Shown: one piece after another, positions 20,810 through 32,385 of the stretch | How positions within the stretch are numbered: the first letter of the stretch is position 1 | How the letters are laid out: each line of letters begins with the position of its first letter | Source of the DNA: Mesostigma viride | Taxonomy: Eukaryota > Streptophyta > Mesostigmatophyceae > Mesostigmatales > Mesostigmataceae | Assembly (NCBI GenBank): GCA_009746045.1 | Contig: RPFO01000022.1 | Span: forward strand, 3,274,678-3,336,677 | Direction: 5' to 3' | DNA length: 62,000 nt | Notes under the pieces: model-generated | What the model was told of the DNA's origin: nothing | Databases searched by the model: none | Seen by the model: only the letters and a program-made list of their open reading frames with translations | Program-made: the position numbers and the translations under genes

Positions 20810-22735
20810 TAAAACCCACCACAAGGAATTATAAAGCTGCCCCACCTGCCCCCCATGACAAGGAAAAACTAACCCATTTGCCTACCCCCATGACGCGGAA
20901 TAATCTCCCCCCCATACCTGTCCCCCATGACAAGGAACAAGCCCCCCTGCCTGCCCCCCATGACAAGGATTAAACCCCCCTGCCTGCCCCCCATGACAAC
21001 GATTAACGCCCCCCGCCTGGCCCCCAATACAAGGAATAATTACGCCCCCTACCTGCCCCGGGCATGACAAGGAATCATTGACCCCCCCTGCCTGCCCCCC
21101 ACGACAAGGAACAACTAACCCCCGCTACCTGCCCCCCACGACAAGGAATCATTGCCCCCCCCTGTCTGCCCCCCGTGACAAGGAATAATTAACACTCCCT
21201 GCCTGCCCCCCACGACAAGAATCATCCCCTCCCCTGCCTGCCCCCCACGACAAGAATCATCCCCCCCCTGCCTGCCCCACATAACAAGGAACACTTGACG
21301 CCCCCTACATGCCCCCCACGACAAGGAATCATTGCCCCCCCCTGCATGTCCCCCATGACAAGGATCAACTACCCCCCCTGCCTGCCCCTAATTACAAGGA
21401 AAAATTACCCACGCAGCCTGCCCCCCATGTGACAAGGATTAGCCCCCTCTGCCTGAACCCCCATGACAAGGGATAATTACCCCCCCCCCGCCTGCCCCCC
21501 ATGACAAGGAGTTACCCCCCCCCTGCCTGCCCCCCATGACAATGAATCATTACCCCCCTGCCTGCACCACATTACAAGGAATAATTAAGCCCCGGCCCCT
21601 GCCTGCCCCCCATGAAAAGGCAATCAACCCCCCCTGCCTGCCCCCCATGACAAGGAGTAACCCCCACCCCTGCCTGCCCCCCATGAAAAGGCAATCAACC
21701 CTCCCTGTCCGCAACAAGACAAATGTAAAAGAAAAACAAAAATGATGAATGTTTGAAAGTAGTCGCCAACAGAAATATAACGCGGTCCATTGCTACAAGA
21801 TTTAGAGCATATGCTCTGTTAATCATGTAGCTACAAAATCGCCATTTCGTAAGGGAGGACAACTGACTGTGAGGTGCTTTCAATCCCATGACAAGAAATT
21901 TTTAAGCTTTTCTGCATGCCCCCATGACAAGGAATAATTAACCTGTCCTGCCTGCCCCCATGGCAAGGAAAAATTATTACCCCCGCCTTCTCCCACCCCA
22001 CGACAGGAAATCATTTACCTCCCCTGCCTTCCCCTCATGACAAGGAATAAGAAACCCGTCCTGCCTGCCCCCCATGGACACAAGGAATCGTTAACCCCCC
22101 CTGCCTTCCCCCACCCCATGACAGGGAATCATTAACCCCCCCTGCCTTCGCCCACCCCACTACAGGGTATCATGAGCCCCCCCTGCCGTCCCCTCATGAC
22201 AAGAACAATTAACCCGTCCTGCCTGCCCCCCATGACAAGGAATAAATGTATATGCAATGCGCCTGCCCCCCATGACAAGGAATAAGTAACCCGTCCTGCC
22301 TGCCTCCCATGACAAGGAGTGATTAACCCGTTCTGCCTGTCACCATAAAAAGGAATAATTCACCCGCCCTGCCTGCCCCCAAGACAAGGAATTACTAACC
22401 CGTCCCGCCTGCCCCCATGACAAGGAATAATTAACAGGTCCAGCCTGCCCGCCATGACACGGAATAATTGACCCGTCCTGCCTGCCCCCATGACAAGGAA
22501 TAAGTGACCCGTCCTGCCTGCCCCCATGACAAGGAATTATTAACCCGTCCTGCCTGCCCCTAATGACAAGGAATAATTAACCCGCCCTGCCTGCCCCCAT
22601 GAAAAGGAACAATTAACCCGTCCTGCCTGCCCCCCATGACAAGGAATAATTAACTTGTCCTGCCTGCCCCCATGACAAGGAATAAGTAACCCGTCCTGTA
22701 TGCCCCCATGACAAGGAATAATCCTCACCCCTCGG
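20810..22735. repeat. Minisatellite, about 35-38 bp units, two blocks
   Basis: Units follow the pattern CTGCCTGCCCCCCATGACAA followed by GGAATAATTAACCC with many small variants. Block one (about 20815-21720) has C-runs after the AT part. Block two (about 21900-22735) favours AACCCGTC. A non-repetitive segment of about 180 bp separates them. More than 50 units are present. Confidence 0.9.
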
Positions 22736-25450
22736 CAAAAATGCCAGGTAAAGGGAGTTAAAAACAACAGGAGGCACTGCATGCGATTCCACCTACAGCA
22801 CGGTGATATCCTTAGTATAGACCCTATGTATGGGATCGTAACCACTACTCACCACAAGTCTCAAGCAGGAGCCAGTCTCAGCCATTCGCGGGTAGGCCGC
22901 ATGCCCGTCCGACGGTGTCAGTCACCCGCAAGTACACGCGCAAAATGGAAGAGGAAACGGCAACACAAATGTATACATATGATGACGAGCACGGAAAGCA
23001 CCATGGTAATGAAAGCATTCAGAGAATACACATTAAAATCTCTGAAATACGTGGCAAGCTTTACCCGCAACGAAACGGCCCTACACATTCGAGCACGGGA
23101 TGCTAACTATATTCGTGTTGTTAGTTAAACCGTACGACAAAAATTCGCTGACCGTGGTGCCGTTGAAGGAGCTTGGCGCGCTCCAGACGTCCTGTTCGAG
23201 CTGCGTTACAGCGTAAAGAGCTGCTTGGCTCAGGACTGCACACGTTTCTCCCTCAATGGCTACCACCATGTCCTAGCTCAGCATACATACATCGACAGTG
23301 CACCTACATCGTTACTGATAGCGGTTGCTGAAGAAATCACATCACTTCGAGGGCCTGCAACATCTCTTATTGCACAATCTTGGATGGCGCTCACTGCTTA
23401 CATAGAACTTCGGTGAGTGGCCCCGTTGCTCGAGCCCTCTCTGCCCGGCGGCCGGCGCTAGCCCCAAGCACTAACCGTAGACATGGTTTTTCCTGCGCGC
23501 AACACCTACTTCTGCCTTCGTTGAACGCTGGCCTTTGGCGCAAACTTTGAATTTTGGGAAAGGATGCTGACGGGCAACTGTTGCGCAATGCAGTTTTTCC
23601 GGGTACGGCCGCTCCCTGAATGGTACGGCGATCAAGGACGCGATTACGCCAGCAGCAAGCGATCCCAACCAAGCGATACTGTAGAGTGACGACTGTTTCT
23701 CTACCACTGGTAAATACTCGTCATAAGTACTTTTACTTAATTTACTGGACGTCATCTGATGGCTGTCGGATGACTGGCATGGCCAGGGCATGGCCACAAA
23801 CTTACGGACCGCCGATAAGAGTCAGCAGACTGACAGACGGCCGCAAATGCGTGGACAATACTAATAGACGACGCCAACTATCGTCTTGCGCAAAGTCTTG
23901 CAAGCTTGTGCAAGTGATTCCCGTGGTGGCGACTTGCGACTTGCGCGGGTGTTCCCGTTGAAGCTAAACGATGACAAACGAAAGACGTGCTTGTGCTCCA
24001 AGGAAAAGCTTGTGGCCGGGGAAGGTGGAAGACGGAAGCTACGCCAAGGCTCGCAGCCAAGGTGGGAATTACATGCTGTGACTTTTTCAGCAATGGCGGT
24101 ATGGTAGGAACGAATAACTACATATAAGGAATAGGATCATAGACTCACTGATGACCGTCATGATTTTCTTAGCAATTAAATCGCCGTCCTTGATGAAATT
24201 TATCTAGCTAGCTCGGAGGGCCAGAAGAAGCCATCGGGGGAGAAACACAGCCAGGATCTAGAATTAAGTTGTCATCGATCTGTTCGCTGGTAGGCACAGC
24301 GCCATTCGGACATCCAGAAGCTAACCCACTCTTAACCGTTTGAGGTGAGTAAGTAATTCTTCGTCCGAAATACTGACAGTCTTGCATCGACTTGAACACG
24401 CCGTACGCACGTGACATTCTCGTGCATTGCCCTAGGGCCCACCGCCCATGATGCTACATGGGCCGCCCAGAGTTTCCCGCCAAGTTAGCCATGCTCGCAG
24501 TACATTCATTTTCTCCTAGATACACAAGGTCAATTGTACTATTCAAACCAAATCTGGTTCAATTCTTATGAAAGGCATCGATATCAAGGAGACAACCAGC
24601 GCATGGGAGAATCCGGACCATGGTAACTCGAGCCTGCCGATGTGTACAGGTTGCGTCACGTGCTTATGAATTAGGTATTTAAATAATGTACAGGTTGAGC
24701 GTATCATGTATGCCACGGTCTGCTATTGCGTCACTTTCCTTCTTTTCACAAACTTCCGTTGTTTAAGCTAACGGTTCTCCATACATTCGTATGTTGCATC
24801 TGTGCTGCCATTTCGATGTCAATTTCGCGCGTGTACTTGTGATGCCTGATACCGTTGGACTTGCACGTGGCCCCATCGCATGTGGCAGCGGCGTGGTCGG
24901 CTGTCCAGCGCGGCCAATTTTTTTATGGTGAGCAACTGTCATCATTCTTCATCTAGTGTCCATTCACGAAGCTGTAAACATGCTGTGCGTTGCAGCCACC
25001 ATTGGATGTCCGCATTGTAATTCAGTCCAGGGGCACCCAAAGGCCTTCGGGACTTGATAATGATGTTTTATCGGTTGCAATTCCCTCATGGGAACGCCTT
25101 CTTTATTTGAATATTCAACTCCGGTTTGTTTGTTTGTTCGTTTGTTTAGTACTTTACAACGGTTCTACTGACTGTGCCGTTTAATAGTTCTTTGTGTTCT
25201 GGTATAGCCCAGCCGGCAGCACTGTTGTTACCGCCAATGAAGCACAATTGTGAGCCGAAGAATTGTATTTCTTTGTTTTTAACGCTAAAGAGGCACATTG
25301 GAGAGCCAAAGAATGTACACTTTCTTTGTTTGTTTGGTAGCTAGAAAGCAGGCAGGAGAGCACACACGGGAATAATTTGTTTTCTGCATTCTTGTTTTAT
25401 TGAGCGTTTGTAAGTGGTGATCCCTCCAGCATTAATAATTGGAATTAAAT
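22736..25450. other. No gene recognised (inside inverted-repeat element)
   Basis: Short frames on both strands without recognisable domains. A piece of a dispersed repeat family is present at about 24580-24640 (ATCAAGGAGACAACCAGCGC), the same family as 59461-59640. If this element ever had a transposase, this segment and 40632-41215 are where exons could hide. Confidence 0.45.
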
Positions 25451-25455
25451 GTAGC
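25451..25455. repeat. Target site duplication of the outer Copia-like element (GTAGC)
   Basis: GTAGC precedes the LTR that begins AGTTAG at 25456. The same five bases follow the other LTR at 40627-40631. Confidence 0.9.
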
Positions 25456-25928
25456 AGTTAGTCTCCATGCTTTGCTGTAGACTAAGTCTCAAAGGCATTG
25501 TGAATACAACGTATGAATAAGCCTTGTAAACCTACGTTGGTATGTGAATATAAATACCACGTGGGCTATGCAGATAGGGATGCTAGTCGAGTCGCATACG
25601 TTTCCCTAGATAGGTACTTTGGGTACTGAGGTACGTGACAGATGTCAGTACCCAGTATACGTAGTGTCCTGTCATTGGACGGTACTAGAGTATCCTAGAT
25701 AGGGACCGTACTGCAGCGTGCATTGATTTGTGATCGCACGATGCAGTGACTAGGCAGCTACCTGTCATCGTGCGGCCTCGGGCCAACGGTCTGCACCCAA
25801 CGGTCACTGGCGGCGCAGCCGGTGAGAGGAACGTTGATAAAGGGTAAACCTATTTTCTAATGAACCAAGCAATTCATTGCTCACAGCTTTCAGTGTTCTC
25901 AAGCAATATATCCCACCGCAGTCTAACT
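25456..25928 (+). repeat. Outer element 5' LTR (473 bp)
   Basis: It begins AGTTAGTCTCCATG and ends CCGCAGTCTAACT. It matches 40154-40626 base for base as far as I could read. The first nine bases (AGTTAGTCT) are the same as those of the inner element's LTR. Confidence 0.95.
25549..25556 (+). promoter_or_regulatory. TATA box candidate in the outer LTR
   Basis: TATAAATA lies 94 bases into the LTR, a plausible place for the U3 promoter. The 3' LTR has the same motif at 40247-40254. Confidence 0.5.
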
Positions 25929-25946
25929 TGAATTTTATTTGCTACC

Positions 25947-28580
25947 ATGGCTATCACGAACAAGAATGTCGCTAAGAAGCTTACCTACAACGAGGATGAT
26001 GATGGGCAGGATCGGCGGATGCCTAGAGACAACAACAAGAAGCCGGCTGGCGATGCGGCCATTTCCAAGAAAAAGAAAAAGAACAAAAAGACTCACAATG
26101 GTTGCCAGGACGAGGGGACGGCGGCTGCAAAGCCGACCGACCTACCCCCCTCCCCTGCGAGGCCGGAGGCCGAGACGGCTCCCCCCGGGGAGACCGGCTT
26201 ACCCTCGACTCCGGCGGCCGCCCCAGCCGCAACCACGGCTGGCGCGGCCATGGCTGCGGAGACCTCGGTGGTAAACCCCACTGAGGCTCCACAGTCCGGC
26301 CCCACGTTGCCATCTCTTCGGGAGCGTATGCCCCGTCAGACGGCCTCGGTGGCACCGGACGGGACGACTACCTTTCGTCCCGCCACATCAAACCTTAATG
26401 TCCCTTTCGCCCAGGGACATAACCACATTGAGCTAACGTTTGGGCGACCCTCTGCGTCCCTTCTTCGCAAGAAGAAGGACATGGAGAGTATTAAACTCGC
26501 ACGGGTGGTGCGAAAACCTGTGGAACCCATCGCCGGACAACCAATGTCCGACGATGAGGTATCCGACACTGCCAGTCTCCCCGATGGGGAGACTGAGATC
26601 AATCTTACCCCAGCGCTCCTGGCGGTCGAGCAGGCCGCGCTGGTGGCAAATGAAGAACGCCGAGAGCGGCAGCGGGACCGAGAGGTCCGCCGAGAGGCGG
26701 CTTTTCGGCTCGCCGCTAAGCGGCAAGAATATGAAGAGGAAGCCGCCCGTCGCCTGGCTACCCACCAGGCGATGGCGGACGCGTACCGCGAGGCCACCCA
26801 GCGGTTACGTGACCTCTTAAAAAATGCTGACTATCCCATGGACTATGCGGACAGTCAAGACCTGGCCGAGCTTGCTCGGTCAGCACACTTTAAAACCATG
26901 TCCTCCATCACCCAAGCCAGGGTCACGGAGGCCATCTTGGCCAAACATGGGGTGGTAGCTGAAGAAGCCCCCCCGCTGGAAACCACCAGCAAGAAACCCT
27001 CTCCCCCCCAACCCCTGCAGTACAAGGAGGGACTGCTGGCCCTGGGCGCGAGGAAGGGCAAAGAGGCGGACTGTCCAGTCCGGCCTGCTATGATCATGGG
27101 AGAACCACTCCCTGACATACCCGAGGATGAGGCTGCTTTTCAGGCAGCCCTCCGGGAGCATGAGGTACGCAAGGAGATGAAGCGTCTCATGCGGGAGGAG
27201 GCCAGGAGGAGAGCAGAGGCAGACACCCCTGCCCGCCCCTCCACCGATGGGGCTGGACCCAGTGGGGTTACCCGGACACCCCCGGGCTCCCCCAGGGCCA
27301 CCATGACCCCCCTCCCCCTCCCCCACCACCCCAGGTTCGCCCTGTGGGTTGGGGCCCCCTCCCAAACCAGGGGGGGTGGCCAGGACCCCAGGAGGCCCTG
27401 GGGGGAGGTGCAGAGGTGCCACAGGCACCCAACAGGCCTGCTGAGGCCCCCCCAAGGAGCGGGGATGTCCTGGAACAGCTCGCCATTCTCCAGGCCCAGC
27501 TGGCCTCGTTGCAAGATCAGCAGTTAACAGCTAACCAGCTGCAAACTGTCGAGGGCCTGCGCGCCCTGATGTCGCGGTATGAGCGGGGGACCATCAACCT
27601 GGACCCCACCCGCCTGCAACAAGCAACCGACAGCTTCTTGAGGGCCAACCCCCCTCTCACAGGTGTGTTTAACCCTCATAAAAAGGAATCCAAAATCAAT
27701 ATTGCTGGCTTGCCTGAGGGTCACACTGTTGAACAAGCTAAGCAATTTGTTTTTGCTTTGGAGTATGGGATGGAAGGTCTTAACCTTAGACATCAGTTTA
27801 AGGCTCTCAGGGCCTCCTCCACATTCCATCAATCATCTCCTGCAATCAGAGCATTGATTCAAACCTATCAGGAACGTACCCTGACACCTGAAGCAGCCAT
27901 TGAACAGTGGCCTACCTTTATCACTGATCTGAAACAGCTAGTGCTTACCAATAACCACATGGAAGCAGTAGAACGTTTCAACTGGCTTGCTGCATATAAG
28001 GTGAACAAGAATAACCTCTCTGGGGATGCAAAAACATACAGGGTAATGATTGAGAAAGACCTTGAGCTTCTCAAGCTCCAACCAAGGTATCTCATCCACA
28101 CCTGGCTAACAAAAGCTAATTTGCAACCTTCTGTCCTGGCTACCCTGCTTACAGGCCTCAAGTCCCTCTGGGACAACTTCAGAGCTGCCATGCTCTATAT
28201 CGAGGAGGCAGTGGACCCCCTGGGTACTGGCAACAACCAGGCCCAGGACTCCAAGGTCCAGGGTGTCCAAGGCCACAAACGCAAGGGGCAGGCCAGCCAG
28301 GGGGGGCACCCAAGACCCACAAGTCCTCCCACCAAGGGGGCAGTGGCTCTCAGGGGCGTGGCAACACGTGGCACCGTGTGCCCCTGCATGGCAACCCCAA
28401 CAACAACAACAACAACAACAACAACAGGTCCCAGCAGGGCAACAATAACAACAGGTCCCAACAGGGCCAAAACAACAACAACAACAGGTCCCAGCAGGGC
28501 CAGAACCGGTCCCAGCAGGGAAACAACAACAACAACAACACCAACAACAACCAGCCAGGCAACCCTGGGGGGTCCATAAG
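25947..28580 (+). CDS. Outer element Gag
   Basis: The ATG at 25947 is only 18 bases after the 5' LTR. The N-terminal 250 residues are charged and disordered, with a Lys-rich patch (KKKKKNKK) and an Arg/Glu-rich coiled-coil-like stretch ('ERRERQRDREVRREAAFRLA'). A Pro-rich linker follows. The capsid-like part ('FNPHKKESKINIAGLPEGHT' to 'LKSLWDNFRAAMLYIEEAVD') matches the inner element's Gag closely. Two -1 shifts are needed: one in the C-rich linker near 27300-27345, one at the G7 run 28300-28306. After the second, an Asn-rich spacer of RSQQG(Q/N)n repeats leads into the zinc knuckle. Confidence 0.85.
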
Positions 28581-29019
28581 GTGCCTGAGGTGCTTCCAAC
28601 GAGGGCACGCACGGCACAACTGCCCCAACAACGACTCCCTGGCCAACGGGGTGGATCTCTGCCCGGGCTGCTGGCACGCACGTCATCCCCTGGGGCCTCC
28701 AGGCAGCCGTTGCAACAGGCCTCGCTACCCAAATCAATGTGAGTTCACTCACCTTATGTACTCTGAGGATGATGATCTCATTACCATTGGGGATGGCAAC
28801 CAGGGCATAATTGATTTTGAGGCAGCAACCTTCCTGTCCTCCCAACACCCTGTTCTGGAACCTTACATAAAAGCACTAACCCCTACTGTTGACAACTCCA
28901 TAGATATCAAGGAGCTTGCTCATCAGCTGCACCTAGCCATGGGTCATGAAACAGTGGCTGAGGAACTGGCCAGACGGCTGGGGGTAGTAGCATGGGAAAA
29001 CAACTCAGGAATGCAGTAA
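28570..29019 (+). CDS. Outer element zinc knuckles and HHCC finger start
   Basis: This frame encodes a CCHC knuckle (CLRCFQRGHARHNC) and a second Cys/His cluster ('LCPGCWHARHPLGPPGSRC'). About 80 residues without a protease signature follow. Then comes the integrase HHCC histidine part 'ELAHQLHLAMGHETVAEELA'. It ends at a TAA just after a G5 run (28980-28984), where a -1 shift joins it to the integrase frame. Canonical Copia elements have the protease between knuckle and integrase; here nothing like a DSG/DTG motif is present. Confidence 0.85.
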   Translation, partial: GSIRCLRCFQRGHARHNCPNNDSLANGVDLCPGCWHARHPLGPPGSRCNRPRYPNQCEFTHLMYSEDDDLITIGDGNQGIIDFEAATFLSSQHPVLEPYIKALTPTVDNSIDIKELAHQLHLAMGHETVAEELARRLGVVAWENNSGMQ

Positions 29020-30205
29020 AACTGGCTAGACAACACTGTCAAGAATGTCAGTTCAATAGCCCCAAACCTCAAAAATGGCATACTGCAACTCCTTCCACCA
29101 ATAGGGGCATGATAGTGGGGGATGTGATGCACATCAACAAAGATGTCCAACCCTACCTGATCCTAAAAGACTCATGGTCCAGGTTCACAGTAATGGAACC
29201 CCTACCTGGCATGTCTGCAGGGCAGCTACGTGTTGCACTCATGATTGCTTTACCCAGATTCTACCCAGTTGACAGAATTTTGCTTGATCAACAATTTTCC
29301 TGTCTGACTGACCTGGAAGGGTGTGAAGCAATAGAGATTGCTGGGCTGGAAGATCATGAGGGTCAGGGGGTCATTGAAAGAACCATCAGATCTGTCAAAA
29401 CCCTACTAGCCAAAAATCCTTCCAAGGATGCTACTTCAGGGGTCTATTGTGACAGGGCACTCTGGTGTCATGAAATGTGCACAACCCTAAACATGAGACC
29501 TGTCTTGCATGCCACGTGGGGTGAAGTAATCCCAGCAGGCCTGCAGGCAGGTGTATATCCCCCAGAGGTGATAGCACTGTACAACACTGCACGTGCACAA
29601 ACCTCAGCAAAACTGGCAGAAAAAGATAAAACCCATTCCAGGCCAGTATTCCAAAAAGGTGATCAAGTTCTCTATTACAAGGAAAACAGCTTTGGTAAGG
29701 TTGGAACTTGGCTAGGTCCAGTTACCATCCGTGGATTTACCAAAAACAGCAAGACCGTGGAGGTCAAGCACAATATCAATGGGAAGCGTCACAGGGTGAG
29801 CTGTCATAGAATTAAGAAGTATTATTCTCCCATGGCAGACGTGCCTGGGGAAGAGTCTTTAAGCATGGACTCACTACTTCTATCTGGCAACTCCAGCATG
29901 CCCAGCAGTAGCTCTGAGCCACCAATTACTGCTGTTGACAGCACCACAGCACCCTCTGTGAACCCTTCCACCCTCAGTGAAGCCAGGCCCACTTCACAAC
30001 CTGGGGATTGCTTAACCAGGCACGAGGTAGCTGGGTTGGAAGCATTAGCTCAGCCCCAAGGCACCAAATTGTCTGCCAACCCTCCCGCTCTGAGGTCAAG
30101 ATTGGCAGTCGCCTTGCAAGCATTACACAGGTCACATAAGCAACAAGCTGCTGTGGCCGCAGGGTTGGCAAAAGTCTCAGCTGTGTGCACTAGTCAGGAC
30201 CCCTG
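28992..30205 (+). CDS. Outer element integrase (cut by the inner element)
   Basis: The frame starts with the cysteine half of the HHCC finger (HCQEC). The catalytic core has Asp in 'MIVGDVMHINKD' (residue 44), Asp in 'RILLDQQFSC' (99) and Glu in 'EGQGVIERT' (129). The last two are separated by 29 residues, where 35 is usual. A C-terminal module 'GDQVLYYK...TWLGPVTIRGF...RHRVSCHRIKKYY' resembles the GPY/F module of gypsy integrases. A long Ser/Pro/Ala tail follows. The inner element enters after GGACCCCTG at 30205 and creates a TGA. Beyond it the same frame continues into the protease at 37721. Confidence 0.9.
30201..30205. repeat. Target site duplication of the inner element (CCCTG)
   Basis: CCCTG lies directly before the inner LTR at 30206 and again directly after its other LTR at 37716-37720. 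Confidence 0.92.
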
Positions 30206-30583
30206 AGTTATGCAACACAAAGCTGGAATGCTCGGGCACTGCCAAATGGCGTGTGTGTGCTTGAACGACGAGACACCTTGGCATTAGGATAATGTGGCAC
30301 ATATACTGCTGGCCAGCCGTCAACGATGGCTGGCCAGACTTTGCGTAAGTTAAACTAACTTACTGATCCTGGACGGACTAGCCTATCAGTTACAACCTGA
30401 TCTAGTCAGTCCTAACATGACAACTACAGTCCCGGTACCGAGGTACCGGCTCATCACATACTGAGTACAGCCACGTGTCCATGCCACGACTGTTCTAGTC
30501 CAGCACCGTCCCAGTACCCAATTGGGCGCCGGCGGTGCTGGCACGTGTCCACTTAGGCTACAGGCGGGAGACTTAGACTAACT
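30206..30583 (-). repeat. Inner element 3' LTR (378 bp)
   Basis: On the minus strand it starts AGTTAGTCTAAGTC at 30583 and ends GCATAACT at 30206. It contains a palindromic stretch CGGTACCGAGGTACCG near 30431-30449. Confidence 0.95.
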
Positions 30584-30597
30584 CCCACTTTAAGTTT
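30584..30597 (-). other. Inner element polypurine tract
   Basis: On the minus strand AACTTAAAGTGGG stands directly before the LTR. A purine run ending in GGG is the usual plus-strand primer. Confidence 0.6.
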
Positions 30598-30966
30598 TCT
30601 TTGGGTTTCAACAGAAACACACATAGCCATCAAATGGACGCAGCCATTCCCAATGCCTTAAAAAACTGTCAGATAACCTACTAGGACCCAAAGGTCACCT
30701 CACACATGTACAAGAGATGCATTAAAAAGGCCCCATGTCTCAAGCATGGTTTCTTAACTGAGTGAGATGGGTGCTCCAGGCCCCAGCATGTCATGGTCAT
30801 CCAAACAAGTGTCTCACAAAATTTTATTCAATAAATAACACATTCATCATGTCCCAACTTTCTAGACCAGTGCTTCTCACTGTCAGAAAACTACCCAGCT
30901 GCCACTGCAGCCTTTCAGCTGCAGTATTAGGCAGGGGGTCATGGGCTAACATGTACAATGTGCCAG

Positions 30967-32385
30967 TCACTTCAGACTGTAACCAGGGTTCATCAACCCA
31001 TACAAGACCTGGTATTGTGGTCCTGCTGCTTGTGGCACCTTGGTCAGTGCATCTGCAGCATTGTCTTTGTCCCTGACGTGGGCTTTAGACTCCAGGTACT
31101 TGCATTCCTGTTTTAGCACAATCCAATCCAGGTCCGAGTGTACAGCCAAAGGATTGGCAAGGAAAGAGATGATAGATTGAGAGTCAGTCAGCAAATGTGC
31201 TTTCACTCCTGCAGAGCTACCAGCCTGGTGTTGAAGCCAGACCAGCAAGTGATTGAGATACCTTGCATGCAAGACAGAAGATACCACAGCCCTGCATTCA
31301 GCTACATTGCTACTCACAGCTTTCCTCTTGTGCAATCTACTGAACCAGGAGACTAGTGACTTCTTCCCACCTTGGTTATGCAGGAAAAACAATCCAGCCT
31401 CTCTGGCTTGAACCTTGGTAACTACCCTGGACTCCATTGAACTATCCATCATGCACGTGATGTGAATGGGAGTAAACAGGTCCAGTGAGTGAAGCATCAA
31501 AGGTGGACCATCATGCAACAACTGCTTGATTGCCCGTGCTCCTACCTCCTGTAGTACCTCATCATCTACCCTGCTCACAAAAGCCAGGTGGGGTGCACAT
31601 GTAGCACATAGCCAACCAAGCTTGCCTCTAATGGTAGGGCACATGTCAGGGGTGATGTGAACAGGCAGGACATCCAGACAAGACTTAATGTATTCAGCAG
31701 AGGCCTGCATGGAACAAACCCAGCTGCCCTGCTGCTGCAGCAACTCAAGCATCATGCCACAGAACTTGACTGGCTCCTTGCCCAGCTCTAGCTGCTTGCC
31801 AATCTCAAAACTGGCAGACACCTGAGCTATGAAAGCATCCACTGCAGCTCTAGGACCTGAGATTAACTGATCATCCCCATGCCAGACAAACATCATCATT
31901 CCATCAGGGTGTGGGATGACAAACAGGCAAGGGTCAATGTCATCATAGGTGGCCCCTAGCTTCATGAATACCTCCTGTGCAGACAGCCTAAAAATTTTTG
32001 GAGCTGACTGCAACCCTTCAACCCCCAGGTTTGGCCTCAACAAGGGTTGAACAATATCCCTGTGCCACACCTTAGGAGTATTCACCACGTATACCTGACC
32101 TCTCCAGACCTGCTGTGCTATGGCAGGGTCCCCCTTTAGAAAGGCTCTTTTGATATCTGTGGCTTTACACACATAATCCTTCCCTGTATTAAGCTGATGC
32201 AAAAACAAGGAAAGCAACACCTTGAGAGACGTTTGCTGAATACCAGGAGTATAAAGCTCAGCCTCTGTCAGCTCTGTAGAGCCCCTGAACTCAGTAACAC
32301 ATGGCCTAGCATGGAAAATGGGTGGTCCCCCATCAGCCTGAGGTTTATGCTTGCACACAAACTTTAACCTTAGCTTCTTGGCCCA
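30967..32385 (-). CDS. Inner element reverse transcriptase and RNase H
   Basis: The Copia-type reverse transcriptase shows 'YTPGIQQTSLKVLLSLFLHQ', the first catalytic Asp in ATDIKRAFLKGD, 'SAPKIFRLSAQEVFMKLGAT' and the box FVWHGDDQLI (WHGDD at 31870-31884), where Copia usually has YVDD. RNase H has Asp in 'MMDSSMESRVV', Glu in 'SNVAECRAVV', Asp in LLTDSQSIISF and 'KDNAADALTK'. The frame ends at a TGA at 30967, and is one base out of frame with the protease upstream (shift near 32380). Confidence 0.92.
   Translation of the reverse strand, partial: WAKKLRLKFVCKHKPQADGGPPIFHARPCVTEFRGSTELTEAELYTPGIQQTSLKVLLSLFLHQLNTGKDYVCKATDIKRAFLKGDPAIAQQVWRGQVYVVNTPKVWHRDIVQPLLRPNLGVEGLQSAPKIFRLSAQEVFMKLGATYDDIDPCLFVIPHPDGMMMFVWHGDDQLISGPRAAVDAFIAQVSASFEIGKQLELGKEPVKFCGMMLELLQQQGSWVCSMQASAEYIKSCLDVLPVHITPDMCPTIRGKLGWLCATCAPHLAFVSRVDDEVLQEVGARAIKQLLHDGPPLMLHSLDLFTPIHITCMMDSSMESRVVTKVQAREAGLFFLHNQGGKKSLVSWFSRLHKRKAVSSNVAECRAVVSSVLHARYLNHLLVWLQHQAGSSAGVKAHLLTDSQSIISFLANPLAVHSDLDWIVLKQECKYLESKAHVRDKDNAADALTKVPQAAGPQYQVLYGLMNPGYSLK

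Noticed and set aside
23081-23269. Minus-strand frame of 62 residues as a possible transposase exon
   Set aside because: No transposase motif, no convincing splice partners.
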